Source: Chloroflexota bacterium (GTDB lineage: Bacteria; Chloroflexota; UBA11872; VXNJ01). From it: a DNA stretch of 12,288 nucleotides. The position numbers and the translations under genes are program-made. Below are positions 1-7,492 of this stretch, in pieces. The notes under the pieces were generated by a model that searched no databases, was not told where the DNA came from, and saw nothing but the letters and a program-made list of their open reading frames with translations. The stretch spans positions 1 to 12,288 of the forward strand of contig JAPOVO010000087.1 of the NCBI GenBank assembly GCA_026708165.1, given 5' to 3'. Numbering within the stretch: position 1 is the stretch's first letter; each line of letters starts with the position of its first letter.

Positions 1-311
1 ATCCGGTTCATGCGCGCGGTCGAGAGAACGATTCCGCCCTTGAGCGGAATGCAGCCCCCAGCGAGACCGGTCCCGGCTCCGCGCGCGACGACGGGTATGC
101 CTCGCGCGCGGGCGATATTTACGACCTCGACCACTTCTTGCGTCGATGCAGGGAATACGACCGCGTCGGGCCGCCGCCTCGCCACGGAGCCGTCGTATTC
201 GTAGAGCAGCAGGTCTTCCGCCCGGTGGAGTACGTCGTCAGGTCCGACGGCCGCGGCCAGCTCGGCGACGAAGCTCAAGCCGGACTTCGTGTCAACGGCC
301 GTTGCGGTCAT
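1..311 (-). CDS. glcD: GlcD-type FAD-linked oxidase, N-terminal part (runs off left edge)
   Basis: The minus strand from the ATG at 311 is open to the window edge and gives 103 codons. The product begins MTATAVDTKSGLSF. Residues 45-103 read as the first half of an FAD-binding type 4 domain: RRPDAVVFPASTQEVVEVV, then the pyrophosphate-binding loop VARGAGTGLAGG at about 76-87, then IPLKGGIVLSTARMNR. This matches the GlcD/lactate dehydrogenase FAD-linked oxidase family, which oxidises glycolate, D-lactate or similar 2-hydroxy acids, often at the membrane with GlcE/GlcF partners. A stop codon lies in frame shortly upstream of the ATG, which supports this start. The gene follows the Lon-domain gene by 84 bp on the same strand. 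The substrate cannot be told from this fragment. D-2-hydroxyglutarate or D-lactate dehydrogenase are alternatives. Confidence 0.85.
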   Translation of the reverse strand, partial: MTATAVDTKSGLSFVAELAAAVGPDDVLHRAEDLLLYEYDGSVARRRPDAVVFPASTQEVVEVVNIARARGIPVVARGAGTGLAGGCIPLKGGIVLSTARMNR

Positions 312-395
312 GTCTTTTCGGTGCGTTTCCTTGGCTGCGGGCAGCTATTGGGGGTTGCCGCAATTCTACTGTTCGGCGCGCCGGGCAGGGCATGA

Positions 396-1031
396 TCAGT
401 TCGACCGGCCGCTCTCCGCCCGCCTGACCGCCGCCGCCAGCTTGGCGATCTCGCCGTCCAGCACTTCAGTCTGCATGTTCATCGCATCGGTGACGCTCGT
501 CTGCTCCAGAAGCTGCTGGCGGGCGCCGTTGTCGACCTGAAGGCCCGCCGACACGTACTCCGCCAGCGCTACCGGCGACTGTGGCAGGTCCAGATTCCGC
601 GTCCACTGGCCGGTCAGCGCCATGATGAGCTTGAGATACTCGGTGAACCTGGCGGTCAGAGGTTCCGCCAGTTCCGCGATGCCGGGGCTTTCGGGATCAG
701 TCCAGTTGAACCCTCGGACCTCGGCGATCATTCGCGGACTGGACTCGATTATCTTCAGGACTTCAAATCGCTCGTGCCCCAGGACGTTGATGTCGATGGT
801 CCCGTTGTCCTTGTATTCGGCCGAGACGATGTGCGCGGTGGCGCCGACGCGGTGTATCTCGACGGGATCCAGACCTTCGGCCCGTCCGGATTTGAGCAAG
901 ATCACGCCGAAGGGCGTCTCAGTTTCGAGGCAGTCCCCGACCATTTGCAGATAGCGCGGCTCGAAGATGTGCAGCGGCATGGTCGAACGTGGAAACAGAA
1001 CGGTCGGCAGAGGAAACAGATCCAGGATCAT
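396..1031 (-). CDS. Stand-alone Lon substrate-binding (LON) domain protein
   Basis: This 211-residue protein is essentially a single LON N-terminal domain with no AAA+ ATPase or protease part. It opens MILDLFPLPTVLFPRS, followed by PLHIFEPRY at 19-27, the hallmark start of the LON substrate-binding fold. FGVILLKSGRAEG and VGATAHIVSAEYKDNG continue the beta-rich core. The C-terminal third is helical and ends in a basic, arginine-rich tail. I chose the ATG at 1031 because the fold begins there and GGAAAG lies about 11 nt upstream; the reading frame extends to a TTG at 1076 with no domain support. Single-domain LON proteins are widespread. They are presumed to bind proteins or peptides, but their role is not well defined. 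Neighbours are glcD (downstream) and a Gfo/Idh/MocA gene (upstream). Confidence 0.85.
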   Translation of the reverse strand: MILDLFPLPTVLFPRSTMPLHIFEPRYLQMVGDCLETETPFGVILLKSGRAEGLDPVEIHRVGATAHIVSAEYKDNGTIDINVLGHERFEVLKIIESSPRMIAEVRGFNWTDPESPGIAELAEPLTARFTEYLKLIMALTGQWTRNLDLPQSPVALAEYVSAGLQVDNGARQQLLEQTSVTDAMNMQTEVLDGEIAKLAAAVRRAESGRSN

Positions 1032-1193
1032 TGGATTGCCGCTTTCCGAGATTTGCGGTCGTTCGACGCGAGCCAAATCGCGCCGGCCCGCCTACATCAT
1101 ACGCGGCTTACGGCCGTATTCGACGCGTCGCTCGGTCCCTGCCAGCGGTGCGCGAACGCGCCGCGACAGGTCAAGCCGCGAGCGGTATCCGGT

Positions 1194-2279
1194 CTATTCG
1201 ACTTGCGGCACGTCGAGCCAGATGCCGCGCTTGGCGGCCTCGATGGCGGCGTCGATGACCTCCTGCGTTCGCAGTCCGTCGGCCAGCGTCGGCGCGATGT
1301 CGCGCCCTTCCTTGATGGATCTGACGAAGTTGCGCATCATGCGCTCGCCGAAGAACGCCAGCACGCCCGCGTGGTCGGCTTCTTCGAGCGGCAGATTGGG
1401 GTCAACGATCTCGGGATCGTGGCCGGGGCGGTGCCGTTGCGCTTCCATCACTCCATCGGTGACGAAAGCGAACTTGGTGCCGCCGATGGTGAAGTTGCTG
1501 CGTCCCAGCGGCTTGTGGCTGTCGATGAGTCCGATTCTGCTGGTCAGCACCGTGCCGTTCGCTCCCGAAGCGAACTTGACGAGTAGGTTGGCCTCGTCGT
1601 CGAGCTCCAGCGGGAAGGTCTCGCCCGAGTCGTCGATTCCCTCTTTGACGTGAGTTTCCAGCGAGGCGGCGACCTTAGTAATGGGACCGGCCCAGAATTG
1701 CACAAGGTCGATGGCGTGCGAGCCGAGGTCCGCCACCACGCCCGCCGAGGTGCTGCCGGGGTCGGTTTTCCAGTTGCGCTTCGGCGAGCCATGCAGCATT
1801 GAGCTGTTGTAGCGCTCGGCGTGGAGGTTGAGGATTTTGCCGATCTCGCCATCGTCGATCATGCGGCGCACCTGCTGAACCAGCGGGTTGGCGCGCAGCG
1901 TGAACCCCACCATGCTGCGCAGGTTGTTTGATTTAACACCGGCGTACATCTCCCGGCCCTGCTCGGCGTTATTGGCGATTGGTTTTTCGACGAATACGTG
2001 CCGCCCGGCGTTGATCGATTGCATGGTCAGGTCGTAGTGGGTGTGGTCCGGGGTGGCGATCACGACGCCGTCAAGGCCTTCGATGGAGAGCAGTTCGTCC
2101 GGGTCGCTCGTAATGAAGTCGATGCCATGACGCGAGGCCGTTGCGCGGGCGCGATCGAGATTGGGACCGCAGATGCCCAGGGCGACGCCGTCGTCAACAA
2201 AACCTAGACCCTCCAGGTGGGCTTCGGACATGAAACCGTAGCCAAAGAAACCAAGACCTACTTTTCCATCAGGAGTCAT
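1194..2279 (-). CDS. Gfo/Idh/MocA family NAD(P)-dependent oxidoreductase
   Basis: This 361-residue protein has the two-domain layout of the family. An N-terminal Rossmann fold opens with KVGLGFFGYGFMSEAHLEG, where the third glycine of GxGxxG is replaced by Ser. ATPDHTHYD follows, then the diagnostic EKP motif in FVEKPI at about 97-102. The C-terminal domain contains GVVADLGSHAIDLVQFW, which supplies the His and Asp (about H188, D191) expected at the active site. Family members oxidise or reduce sugars, inositols and related polyols with NAD(P); the substrate here is unknown. Two ATG starts compete, at 2279 and 2294. I prefer 2279 because GGAG lies 9 nt upstream; 2294 would add MERVV. The gene lies 108 bp downstream of panC on the same strand and 162 bp upstream of the LON-domain start. 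Confidence 0.88.
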   Translation of the reverse strand: MTPDGKVGLGFFGYGFMSEAHLEGLGFVDDGVALGICGPNLDRARATASRHGIDFITSDPDELLSIEGLDGVVIATPDHTHYDLTMQSINAGRHVFVEKPIANNAEQGREMYAGVKSNNLRSMVGFTLRANPLVQQVRRMIDDGEIGKILNLHAERYNSSMLHGSPKRNWKTDPGSTSAGVVADLGSHAIDLVQFWAGPITKVAASLETHVKEGIDDSGETFPLELDDEANLLVKFASGANGTVLTSRIGLIDSHKPLGRSNFTIGGTKFAFVTDGVMEAQRHRPGHDPEIVDPNLPLEEADHAGVLAFFGERMMRNFVRSIKEGRDIAPTLADGLRTQEVIDAAIEAAKRGIWLDVPQVE

Positions 2280-2387
2280 GACGACGCGCTCCATTCACTT
2301 CGATTCGATCGTCTGCAATCGAGGACATTCGGGATTCGCGCCATGATAAACGCTCCGACTCTTCGGTTCTGCAGGCTACGGCGCGTA

Positions 2388-3254
2388 TCAGGACGCTTCC
2401 GCGCCGTAGAGGTCGACGCCGAAGACCATGTTGTCGATGAGGCGGACCCGGCCCACGTAGGCGGCGCAGCTTATGACCATAGGCTCGGCGGCGCGGTCAA
2501 GCTCGTCGAGGGTGAAAGCATGGGCCGCGCTGACGTATTCCGTCCGGCAGCGCGGCTCGGCTGCAAGCGTGGACGCGACGAGCTCGCGCAGCGTCGGCGC
2601 GTCACGTTCCCCCGATTCATAGGCGTCGGCTGCGGACTTCAGCGCCCTGTACACAATCGCGGCGGCGAGTGATTGATCGTCGCTCAACAATCGGTTGCGA
2701 CTGCTGAGCGCCAACCCCTCGCCGTTGCGGACCGTGGGGACAACCGGCATCTCGATGTCGAAATCGAAGTCTCGAATCAGGGCGTCGATCACCCGCGTCT
2801 GCTGCCAGTCTTTCTGTCCGAACACGGCGACGTTCGGACGAATGACGTTGAAGAGCTTGGCGACGACCGTCGCCACCCCGCGGAAGTGTCCGGGGCGGTA
2901 CTCGCCTTCGAGCCGGTGCGAGATGGGGCCGGGCTCGACATAGGTCTCGAAGCCATCCGGGTAGACCTCTTCGACCGGGGGCGCCCAGACCAGGTCGACG
3001 CCCTCGCGCTCGAAGATATCCATGTCCCGCTCGAAGGGCCGGGGATAGGTTTGGAAGTCATCGGCGCCCTCGAACTGCGCGGGGTTTACGAACAGGCTGG
3101 CGACCAGGAAGTCACTTTCGGCCCGTGCCGCGCGAGTCACGGCGACGTGGCCGTCGTGCAGGGCGCCCATAGTCGCGGCCAGCCCGACGCGGCCCGTCGT
3201 GCGATTGAGCGCGGCCCTGACTTCGGCACGTGTCTTAACGATATCCATTGTCAT
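2388..3254 (-). CDS. panC: Pantoate--beta-alanine ligase (pantothenate synthetase)
   Basis: PanC condenses pantoate and beta-alanine with ATP to form pantothenate, the precursor of coenzyme A, in the cytoplasm. All diagnostic blocks are present in order in this 288-residue reading: TMGALHDGH (28-36, the HIGH-like ATP-binding motif), FVNPAQF (55-61), YPDGF, RPGHFRGV (120-127), FGQKDWQQ (145-152) and GLALSSRN (180-187, KMSKS-like loop). The length is normal for the family. I chose the ATG at 3254 (MTMDIVKT) because the family alignment begins there; an ATG two codons later is equally possible, and the frame extends to a TTG at 3311 without support. No strong Shine-Dalgarno sequence is visible. 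panB and panD are not in the window. The gene leads a run of minus-strand genes and may be first in an operon. Confidence 0.96.
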   Translation of the reverse strand: MTMDIVKTRAEVRAALNRTTGRVGLAATMGALHDGHVAVTRAARAESDFLVASLFVNPAQFEGADDFQTYPRPFERDMDIFEREGVDLVWAPPVEEVYPDGFETYVEPGPISHRLEGEYRPGHFRGVATVVAKLFNVIRPNVAVFGQKDWQQTRVIDALIRDFDFDIEMPVVPTVRNGEGLALSSRNRLLSDDQSLAAAIVYRALKSAADAYESGERDAPTLRELVASTLAAEPRCRTEYVSAAHAFTLDELDRAAEPMVISCAAYVGRVRLIDNMVFGVDLYGAEAS

Positions 3255-3564
3255 AGAACGATAGCGCGACATCATTAGCAAGTGCTTGTCTGCGCAGCGA
3301 AATCGGCCCAATCAACGGGGTTGGCAAGTGCCGCCGATAGACACTTGACTATGGCGTATGTACCGGCGCTATGAGAACGGTTCCGGTCTCGGCGTTCGGA
3401 GGCCGAGCGTGTGAACGCCACGCATCTCACACTCTTGATCGAAGAGATAGGATGGGGTTAGGAAGTAGAGGCGCCGTTCATCTCTGTATCAACTCGAGGT
3501 CGGGCATTGACATCTCCAATGAGCCGCTCGGATGATTAGCTTATTGCCACGGCCTGGGTTTGGC
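3255..3564. other. Divergent intergenic region between panC and the cytochrome gene
   Basis: About 310 bp separate two divergent starts, so promoters for both directions should lie here. I see no clear sigma-70 pair with correct spacing for either gene. TTGACT at 3345-3350 has a TATGAG at 3370 with a 19-bp spacer, which is weak. A TTGACA at 3508 lacks a good -10. No inverted repeat or riboswitch-like structure stood out. Confidence 0.4.
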
Positions 3565-4017
3565 ATGTCGGCTTCGGCACGCGGTCCCGCAACACGCATC
3601 GCCTGCCTATGCTTGTGTCTCGCCGCGCTCTGCGCGTTTGCCGTCTCATGCGGGGGCCGCGCCGACTCTTCCCCCGAGGCGAGGATGTTGGAGGAGGGCA
3701 GGAGACTTTACGTACAGGAATGTCAGCTGTGCCATGGCGACGCGGGAACGGGTCATGGCGCTCTCCCGAACACACCGATACACGCGCCGAGGGGACACAC
3801 GTGGCACCATCCCGACGGGCAGCTCAAGGAGCTGATTCTCGGTTCGTTGGACTATCCGGGGAGGACCATGCCCGGATTCGCGGACAAGATGACAGGGAGC
3901 GAGGTCGACGCTGTTTTGGAGTACATGAAATCGAACTGGCCGGCTGACCTGCGCGAGGCACAGGAAGAGATCAGCCGGAATTGGCTCGAACAGACTCAAA
4001 GCGAGAGTGATCAGTGA
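3565..4017 (+). CDS. Monohaem cytochrome c, probable lipoprotein
   Basis: This 150-residue protein starts with a basic n-region and a hydrophobic stretch (IACLCLCLAALCAFAVSC) ending in a plausible lipobox, AVSC, with Cys29 as the lipidation site. The mature part holds one class I cytochrome c domain. The haem-binding motif is CQLCH at 53-57. The likely distal Met ligand is in RTMPGFADKMTGSEVDAVLEYM (Met102). Such proteins carry electrons on the outer face of the cytoplasmic membrane. I chose the ATG at 3565 because it gives a signal peptide of normal length; an ATG at 3532 adds 11 residues, and neither start has a clear ribosome-binding site. The stretch after haem attachment is rich in His (HAPRGHTWHH). 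No oxidase or dehydrogenase partner is adjacent. The PhyH gene downstream is 161 bp away and probably unrelated. Confidence 0.85.
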   Translation: MSASARGPATRIACLCLCLAALCAFAVSCGGRADSSPEARMLEEGRRLYVQECQLCHGDAGTGHGALPNTPIHAPRGHTWHHPDGQLKELILGSLDYPGRTMPGFADKMTGSEVDAVLEYMKSNWPADLREAQEEISRNWLEQTQSESDQ

Positions 4018-4178
4018 TAGCACGCGTCATTGCCTCGCGGTTATCGGTCTGGCAGCGCCAGTTCGGTGAAATCCTGAAAGCGGCATACTATCGGGGGTGA
4101 TCCGCCGTTTCGGATGTCGAGATCAGTTCCGAGGCGGCGGTTCGGCGGGGCGGAGTGTTATTCGAGGAGCAACGCAAA

Positions 4179-4982
4179 ATGCGCGCTCATAGGTTTACGG
4201 AAAAGCAGAAGAGCCAGTGGGCCATCGACGGCTACGTGGTCATGGAGGGTCTTCTAAATCCGACCGAGGTAGCCGAGATCACGGGTCACGTCGACAAGCT
4301 CTTCGAAGACCATCTGGCGCGCAATCCCGATGACGATGCCAAGGCCGGGATGGACCACCGCGACGCGCTGGAAGTCTGCGAGCCTCTCATCGACATGATC
4401 GATCATCCTCGGGTATTCGACATCGTGCTCGATCTGCTGGGGCCGTACATCCAGCTGAGCATGGCCGAGGTTCTGGTGCGTTCCCCAAACCCCGACTTTG
4501 CGGGGTTCATCCACACGGACGGCGGCCAGGCGCTGCGCCGGATTCGCGTCACCGAGACGAGCCTGCCGCTCCAGCTGAAGATCCAGTATTTCCTGACCGA
4601 CGTGGACGGAGAAAACGCCGGGAACTTCACCCTGTTTCCGGGGAGCCACCTCAGGCCATATCCGGAGGACGACGAGGAGGTGAGCGTTCACGTGCCGGGG
4701 GCGGTGCAGCTAAAGGTGAAGGCGGGCGACGCGGCTATCTTCCCCCACTCGATCTGGCACGGGGCCGCGCCGAACCGCTCGACGCGGATCAGGAAGTCGC
4801 TGATCTTCTGCTACAGCCAGATGTTCTGCAGGCCGTTCGACTTCGTCGCGCCGTCGGCGGAGCTGCTGGATAAATGCACTCCGCGCCAGCGGCGGCTGCT
4901 GGGCGATCTCGGCGGGGACTGGAAACCGGGGTCTTACTTCTACGCGCCCGACGACCAGGTGGAGGTCATGGCGCGGGGCTGA
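4179..4982 (+). CDS. Phytanoyl-CoA dioxygenase (PhyH) family Fe(II)/2-oxoglutarate oxygenase
   Basis: This 267-residue protein belongs to the PhyH family of non-haem iron, 2-oxoglutarate-dependent hydroxylases. The metal-binding triad is visible: HTD at 112-114 (the HxD pair, in GFIHTDGG) and the distal His194 in HSIWHGAAPNRS. Arg205, 11 residues later, is the likely 2-oxoglutarate carboxylate ligand. The N-terminus (FTEKQKSQWAIDGYVVMEGLL) is typical of the family. I chose the ATG at 4179 because GAGGAG lies 9 nt upstream; the frame also extends to a GTG at 4155. The substrate cannot be deduced, since bacterial PhyH proteins hydroxylate very varied molecules. The gene converges on the class III aminotransferase with a gap of about 220 bp. 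The TGA stop sits in the loop of a perfect inverted repeat. Confidence 0.9.
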   Translation: MRAHRFTEKQKSQWAIDGYVVMEGLLNPTEVAEITGHVDKLFEDHLARNPDDDAKAGMDHRDALEVCEPLIDMIDHPRVFDIVLDLLGPYIQLSMAEVLVRSPNPDFAGFIHTDGGQALRRIRVTETSLPLQLKIQYFLTDVDGENAGNFTLFPGSHLRPYPEDDEEVSVHVPGAVQLKVKAGDAAIFPHSIWHGAAPNRSTRIRKSLIFCYSQMFCRPFDFVAPSAELLDKCTPRQRRLLGDLGGDWKPGSYFYAPDDQVEVMARG

Positions 4983-4989
4983 CCCCGCG
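4972..4989 (+). terminator. Perfect 7-bp inverted repeat enclosing the PhyH stop codon
   Basis: CGCGGGG at 4972-4978 and CCCCGCG at 4983-4989 form a perfect GC-only stem with a 4-nt loop, CTGA. The loop contains the TGA stop of the PhyH gene. There is no T-tract downstream, so it is not a standard intrinsic terminator. It could protect the 3' end of the mRNA or act in termination by another mechanism. Chance in GC-rich DNA is also possible. Confidence 0.35.
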
Positions 4990-5118
4990 AACGCCCGGCG
5001 CGCCGACCTATCAGACCCGCTTCAAGCTTCCCGGGATAGAGCGCCGCACCTGGCGCGCGCTTGCTGCCGCGCACTTACACAAGCCTGCGCTCCGCCAGCT
5101 AATGCTGTGGGGCCGGAC

Positions 5119-5144
5119 GGGGGCGGTACGCGAACCGCCGCCCC
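5119..5144. terminator. GC-rich hairpin between convergent genes
   Basis: GGGG-GCGGT at 5119-5127 pairs with ACCGC at 5134-5138 and CCCC at 5141-5144, with a 2-nt bulge and a short loop (ACGCGA). It lies in the gap between the convergent PhyH and aminotransferase genes, where a two-way terminator would be expected. No T-tract follows on either strand. It may instead be a copy of a dispersed palindromic repeat. Confidence 0.35.
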
Positions 5145-5204
5145 TACCTGTTATCCGACGACAGCGACAATCCAGCCTCTAGCGTGCTCGCGCGGAGGCG
5201 CCTC

Positions 5205-6524
5205 TTATGAGAGGTGGCCGTCGTCCTTGAGCATGGTCACGCTCTTGTCGAAGGCGTCGATGATGAAGTCCACGTCGTCCTCGGAGTGAGCTTCGGAGAG
5301 CATTCCGCCGCCGCCCATCATGTGCACACCGTTGACGAGCATCGCGGTCATGTACGATCCGCCGACCGGACGCAGCGAACCCTTGTCCATCGTGTCGGTG
5401 AAGGTGGTGTGCCAGAACGAGTGCGATCCGTAGGCCGAGCCGGCTATGCCCTGGCGCGCGAACACCTGGTTGATTCCCGCGCGCAGCTTGTCGCCGAGCT
5501 GGTTGACGTGCTCGTGGACCTTGCCGTCGGAGATGTATTCCAGACAGGTAGCGCCAGCGATCGAGGAAACCGGGTTGGCGTTGTAGGTGCCGGGGTGCGA
5601 TACGCGGCGTCCACCGGCCCATTCGGACCCGATTTGCTCCAGGAAGCGCCGCTGCCCAGCAACCGCGCCGCCGGGCATTCCGCCCGCGATGATCTTGGCC
5701 ATGGTGGTCATGTCGGGAGTGATGCCGAATTCGGCCTGATATCCGCCCGGCGAGTACCTGAAGCCGGTAATGACCTCATCGAAGATCAGCGGGACGTCGA
5801 GATCGGTGCAGACCTGCCGCAGCTCGCGCATGAAGTCGAGGCTGGTCGGCTGGGTACCCCAGCTTGCGCCTGAAGGCTCGAGGATAACCACGGCGATGTC
5901 GCCGTCGGCGATGATCGTGTCGCGAACCGCGCCCGCGTCGCCCTGCGGGATCGAGACCACGAGGTCTTGCGTTTGCTGCGGAATCCCGCCGGAAGTCGGG
6001 ATTTCGTAGGGCTCGTACACGGCCACGGTGGCCAGGTCGTGCCAGCCGTGGAAGTGACCGTCGAACTTGAGGATCTTGTTTTTGCCGGTGAGGTTCCGCG
6101 CGAGGCGCATCGCCATCATCGTGGCCTCGGTGCCGGACGAGAAGAAGCGCACCATCTCGGCGGAGGGGACGAGGTTGCATACCCACTCGCCCCAGCGGAT
6201 CATGTTTTCGTGGCTCGCGCCGAAGTGCGTCCCGCGTCTGATCTGCTCGGCTACCTTGCCCATTACGACCGGATGGTTGTGGCCGAGAAGCAGCGCGCCG
6301 TGGCCCACCACGAGGTCTACGTAGCGGTTGCCGTCGAGGTCCCACTTGTAAGCGCCGTCGGAACGCTCCATGTAGACCGGGAAAGGCTTGTGAATGCGCT
6401 GGTCGTGCTCGATTCCGTCGGGAAGAACACGCCTGGCGCGCTCGTTCATCTCGAGACTCTTCGGGCGCTTCTCCTCGAAGACGCCCTCGATCGTCAATGC
6501 CGGTTTTACTTCTGTAGTCGCCAT
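5205..6524 (-). CDS. Class III aminotransferase, glutamate-1-semialdehyde aminomutase-like
   Basis: This 439-residue PLP enzyme is of fold type I, class III. WDLDGNRYVDL and GHGALLLGHNHP mark the N-terminal region. SSGTEATMMAMRLAR at 129-143 binds the cofactor phosphate, and KFDGHFHGWHD follows. FDEVITGFR carries the Asp that contacts the pyridine nitrogen (about 249). Lys277 in TTMAKIIAGGMPGGAVAG is the Schiff-base lysine. Length and motif spacing are closest to HemL (glutamate-1-semialdehyde 2,1-aminomutase). However, many HemL-like proteins in this group are aminotransferases or mutases of unknown substrate, and no tetrapyrrole gene is nearby, so I do not call it hemL. The ATG at 6524 has GGGGG about 9 nt upstream; a TTG at 6539 is less likely. 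Upstream is a strong hairpin. Confidence 0.9.
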   Translation of the reverse strand: MATTEVKPALTIEGVFEEKRPKSLEMNERARRVLPDGIEHDQRIHKPFPVYMERSDGAYKWDLDGNRYVDLVVGHGALLLGHNHPVVMGKVAEQIRRGTHFGASHENMIRWGEWVCNLVPSAEMVRFFSSGTEATMMAMRLARNLTGKNKILKFDGHFHGWHDLATVAVYEPYEIPTSGGIPQQTQDLVVSIPQGDAGAVRDTIIADGDIAVVILEPSGASWGTQPTSLDFMRELRQVCTDLDVPLIFDEVITGFRYSPGGYQAEFGITPDMTTMAKIIAGGMPGGAVAGQRRFLEQIGSEWAGGRRVSHPGTYNANPVSSIAGATCLEYISDGKVHEHVNQLGDKLRAGINQVFARQGIAGSAYGSHSFWHTTFTDTMDKGSLRPVGGSYMTAMLVNGVHMMGGGGMLSEAHSEDDVDFIIDAFDKSVTMLKDDGHLS

Positions 6525-6558
6525 CTGGTGTACCCCCAACCGCCTCCGCGGGGTAAAT

Positions 6559-6583
6559 CAGGCCCCGCCGCTGCCGGGGCCTG
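6559..6583 (-). promoter_or_regulatory. Perfect 9-bp hairpin in the probable 5' leader of the aminotransferase gene
   Basis: CAGGCCCCG at 6559-6567 and CGGGGCCTG at 6575-6583 are perfect inverted repeats with a 7-nt loop. The hairpin lies 34 bp upstream of the minus-strand ATG at 6524. No T-tract follows. It could be a leader structure affecting translation or transcript stability, or a protein-binding site. No known riboswitch class is recognised. Confidence 0.35.
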
Positions 6584-6785
6584 CATCATCCTGTCGCGTG
6601 GAAGTTAGCACAGCTATGTAAGGGGATCAAAGCAACGCGCCGGACGGATGCGTGGGGGCTCCGTGTAGAGAAAGTTATGTGAGCGGGCGGCGGGTTACCG
6701 GGATCGATTCGCAGGTAGTCGACCTATCGGATTGGGTGTTCGATATGAGAGATGCGGCTAGGCTCAAAGCTGGAGGGACCAGCGA

Positions 6786-7484
6786 ATGCCAGATGTGCCA
6801 GACGGTCGCGCGGGTAACGACTCAAGCGCCCGGCGCACGCGGGAGCTGATCGAGCGGCTTTACCGTGAGGGGACCGTCGTTGCGCGGTCGGACGGGGGTG
6901 TCCATCAGCTATTCCCCGTGAGCGTCAACGCCGCCGAGGGCGAGGCGTTGCGCGGGTGGGTGGAGCGGGAGCGGGCGGCGCGCACTATCGAGATCGGGCT
7001 TGGGTACGGAGTCTCGGCGCTGTTCGTCTGTGAAGCGTTGCTTGCCAACGACCACCCTGACGCCCGCCACGTCGTTCTGGATCCGAACCAGTCCTGGAGG
7101 TTCGCCGATTGCGGACTCCAGCTCATCGAAGAGGCTGGTCTGGGCAGGCTGGTCGAGTTCCACGCGGAGGCGTCGGAGATCGCGCTGCCGCGCTTCCTGG
7201 TGGAGGAACGGCGATTCGATCTGGCGTTCGTGGACGGCAATCACCGGTTCGATGGGGTGTTTCTCGATCTGATCTACCTCGGCCGCCTCGTTCGCGGGGG
7301 AGGGATCATCTTCGTGGACGATTTCCAGCTACCGGCGGTCGCCAAAGCTGTGTCGTTCTGCACGTCCAACCTCGGCTGGGCGGTCGAAGAGGTCTCGCGG
7401 GACGACGACTTACATCAGTGGGCGGTACTCAGGACGCCGGACGTTCGTCTCGAACGGGACTACAAGTACTTCGTCGACTTCTGA
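6786..7484 (+). CDS. Class I SAM-dependent methyltransferase (Methyltransf_24-like)
   Basis: This 232-residue protein has a Rossmann-type methyltransferase core. Motif I is TIEIGLGYGVSA at 67-78. The acidic end of strand 2 is VVLDPN at about 96-101. Strand 4 reads DLAFVDGNHRFDGVFLDL at 145-162, and strand 5 GGGIIFVDDF at 171-180. The DGxH-plus-DD pattern is typical of the Methyltransf_24 group, which includes O-methyltransferases on small molecules and on sugars; the acidic residues could hold a metal. The ATG at 6786 has GGAGGG 8 nt upstream, which fixes the start. The gene ends 8 bp from the stop of a second, unrelated methyltransferase on the other strand. The substrate is unknown. Confidence 0.8.
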   Translation: MPDVPDGRAGNDSSARRTRELIERLYREGTVVARSDGGVHQLFPVSVNAAEGEALRGWVERERAARTIEIGLGYGVSALFVCEALLANDHPDARHVVLDPNQSWRFADCGLQLIEEAGLGRLVEFHAEASEIALPRFLVEERRFDLAFVDGNHRFDGVFLDLIYLGRLVRGGGIIFVDDFQLPAVAKAVSFCTSNLGWAVEEVSRDDDLHQWAVLRTPDVRLERDYKYFVDF

Positions 7485-7492
7485 TCAGCGGC

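Noticed and set aside
774..1586. 270-residue open frame on the plus strand
   Set aside because: It is antisense to the LON-domain and Gfo/Idh/MocA genes, both of which have clear family motifs on the minus strand.
3508..3536. TTGACA at 3508-3513 as -35 box of the cytochrome gene
   Set aside because: At 17 bp spacing the -10 position reads GATGAT, a poor match, and it overlaps the alternative ATG at 3532.
5205..6524. Calling the class III aminotransferase hemL
   Set aside because: The cofactor-binding motifs are shared by many HemL-like enzymes of other function and no tetrapyrrole gene is nearby.
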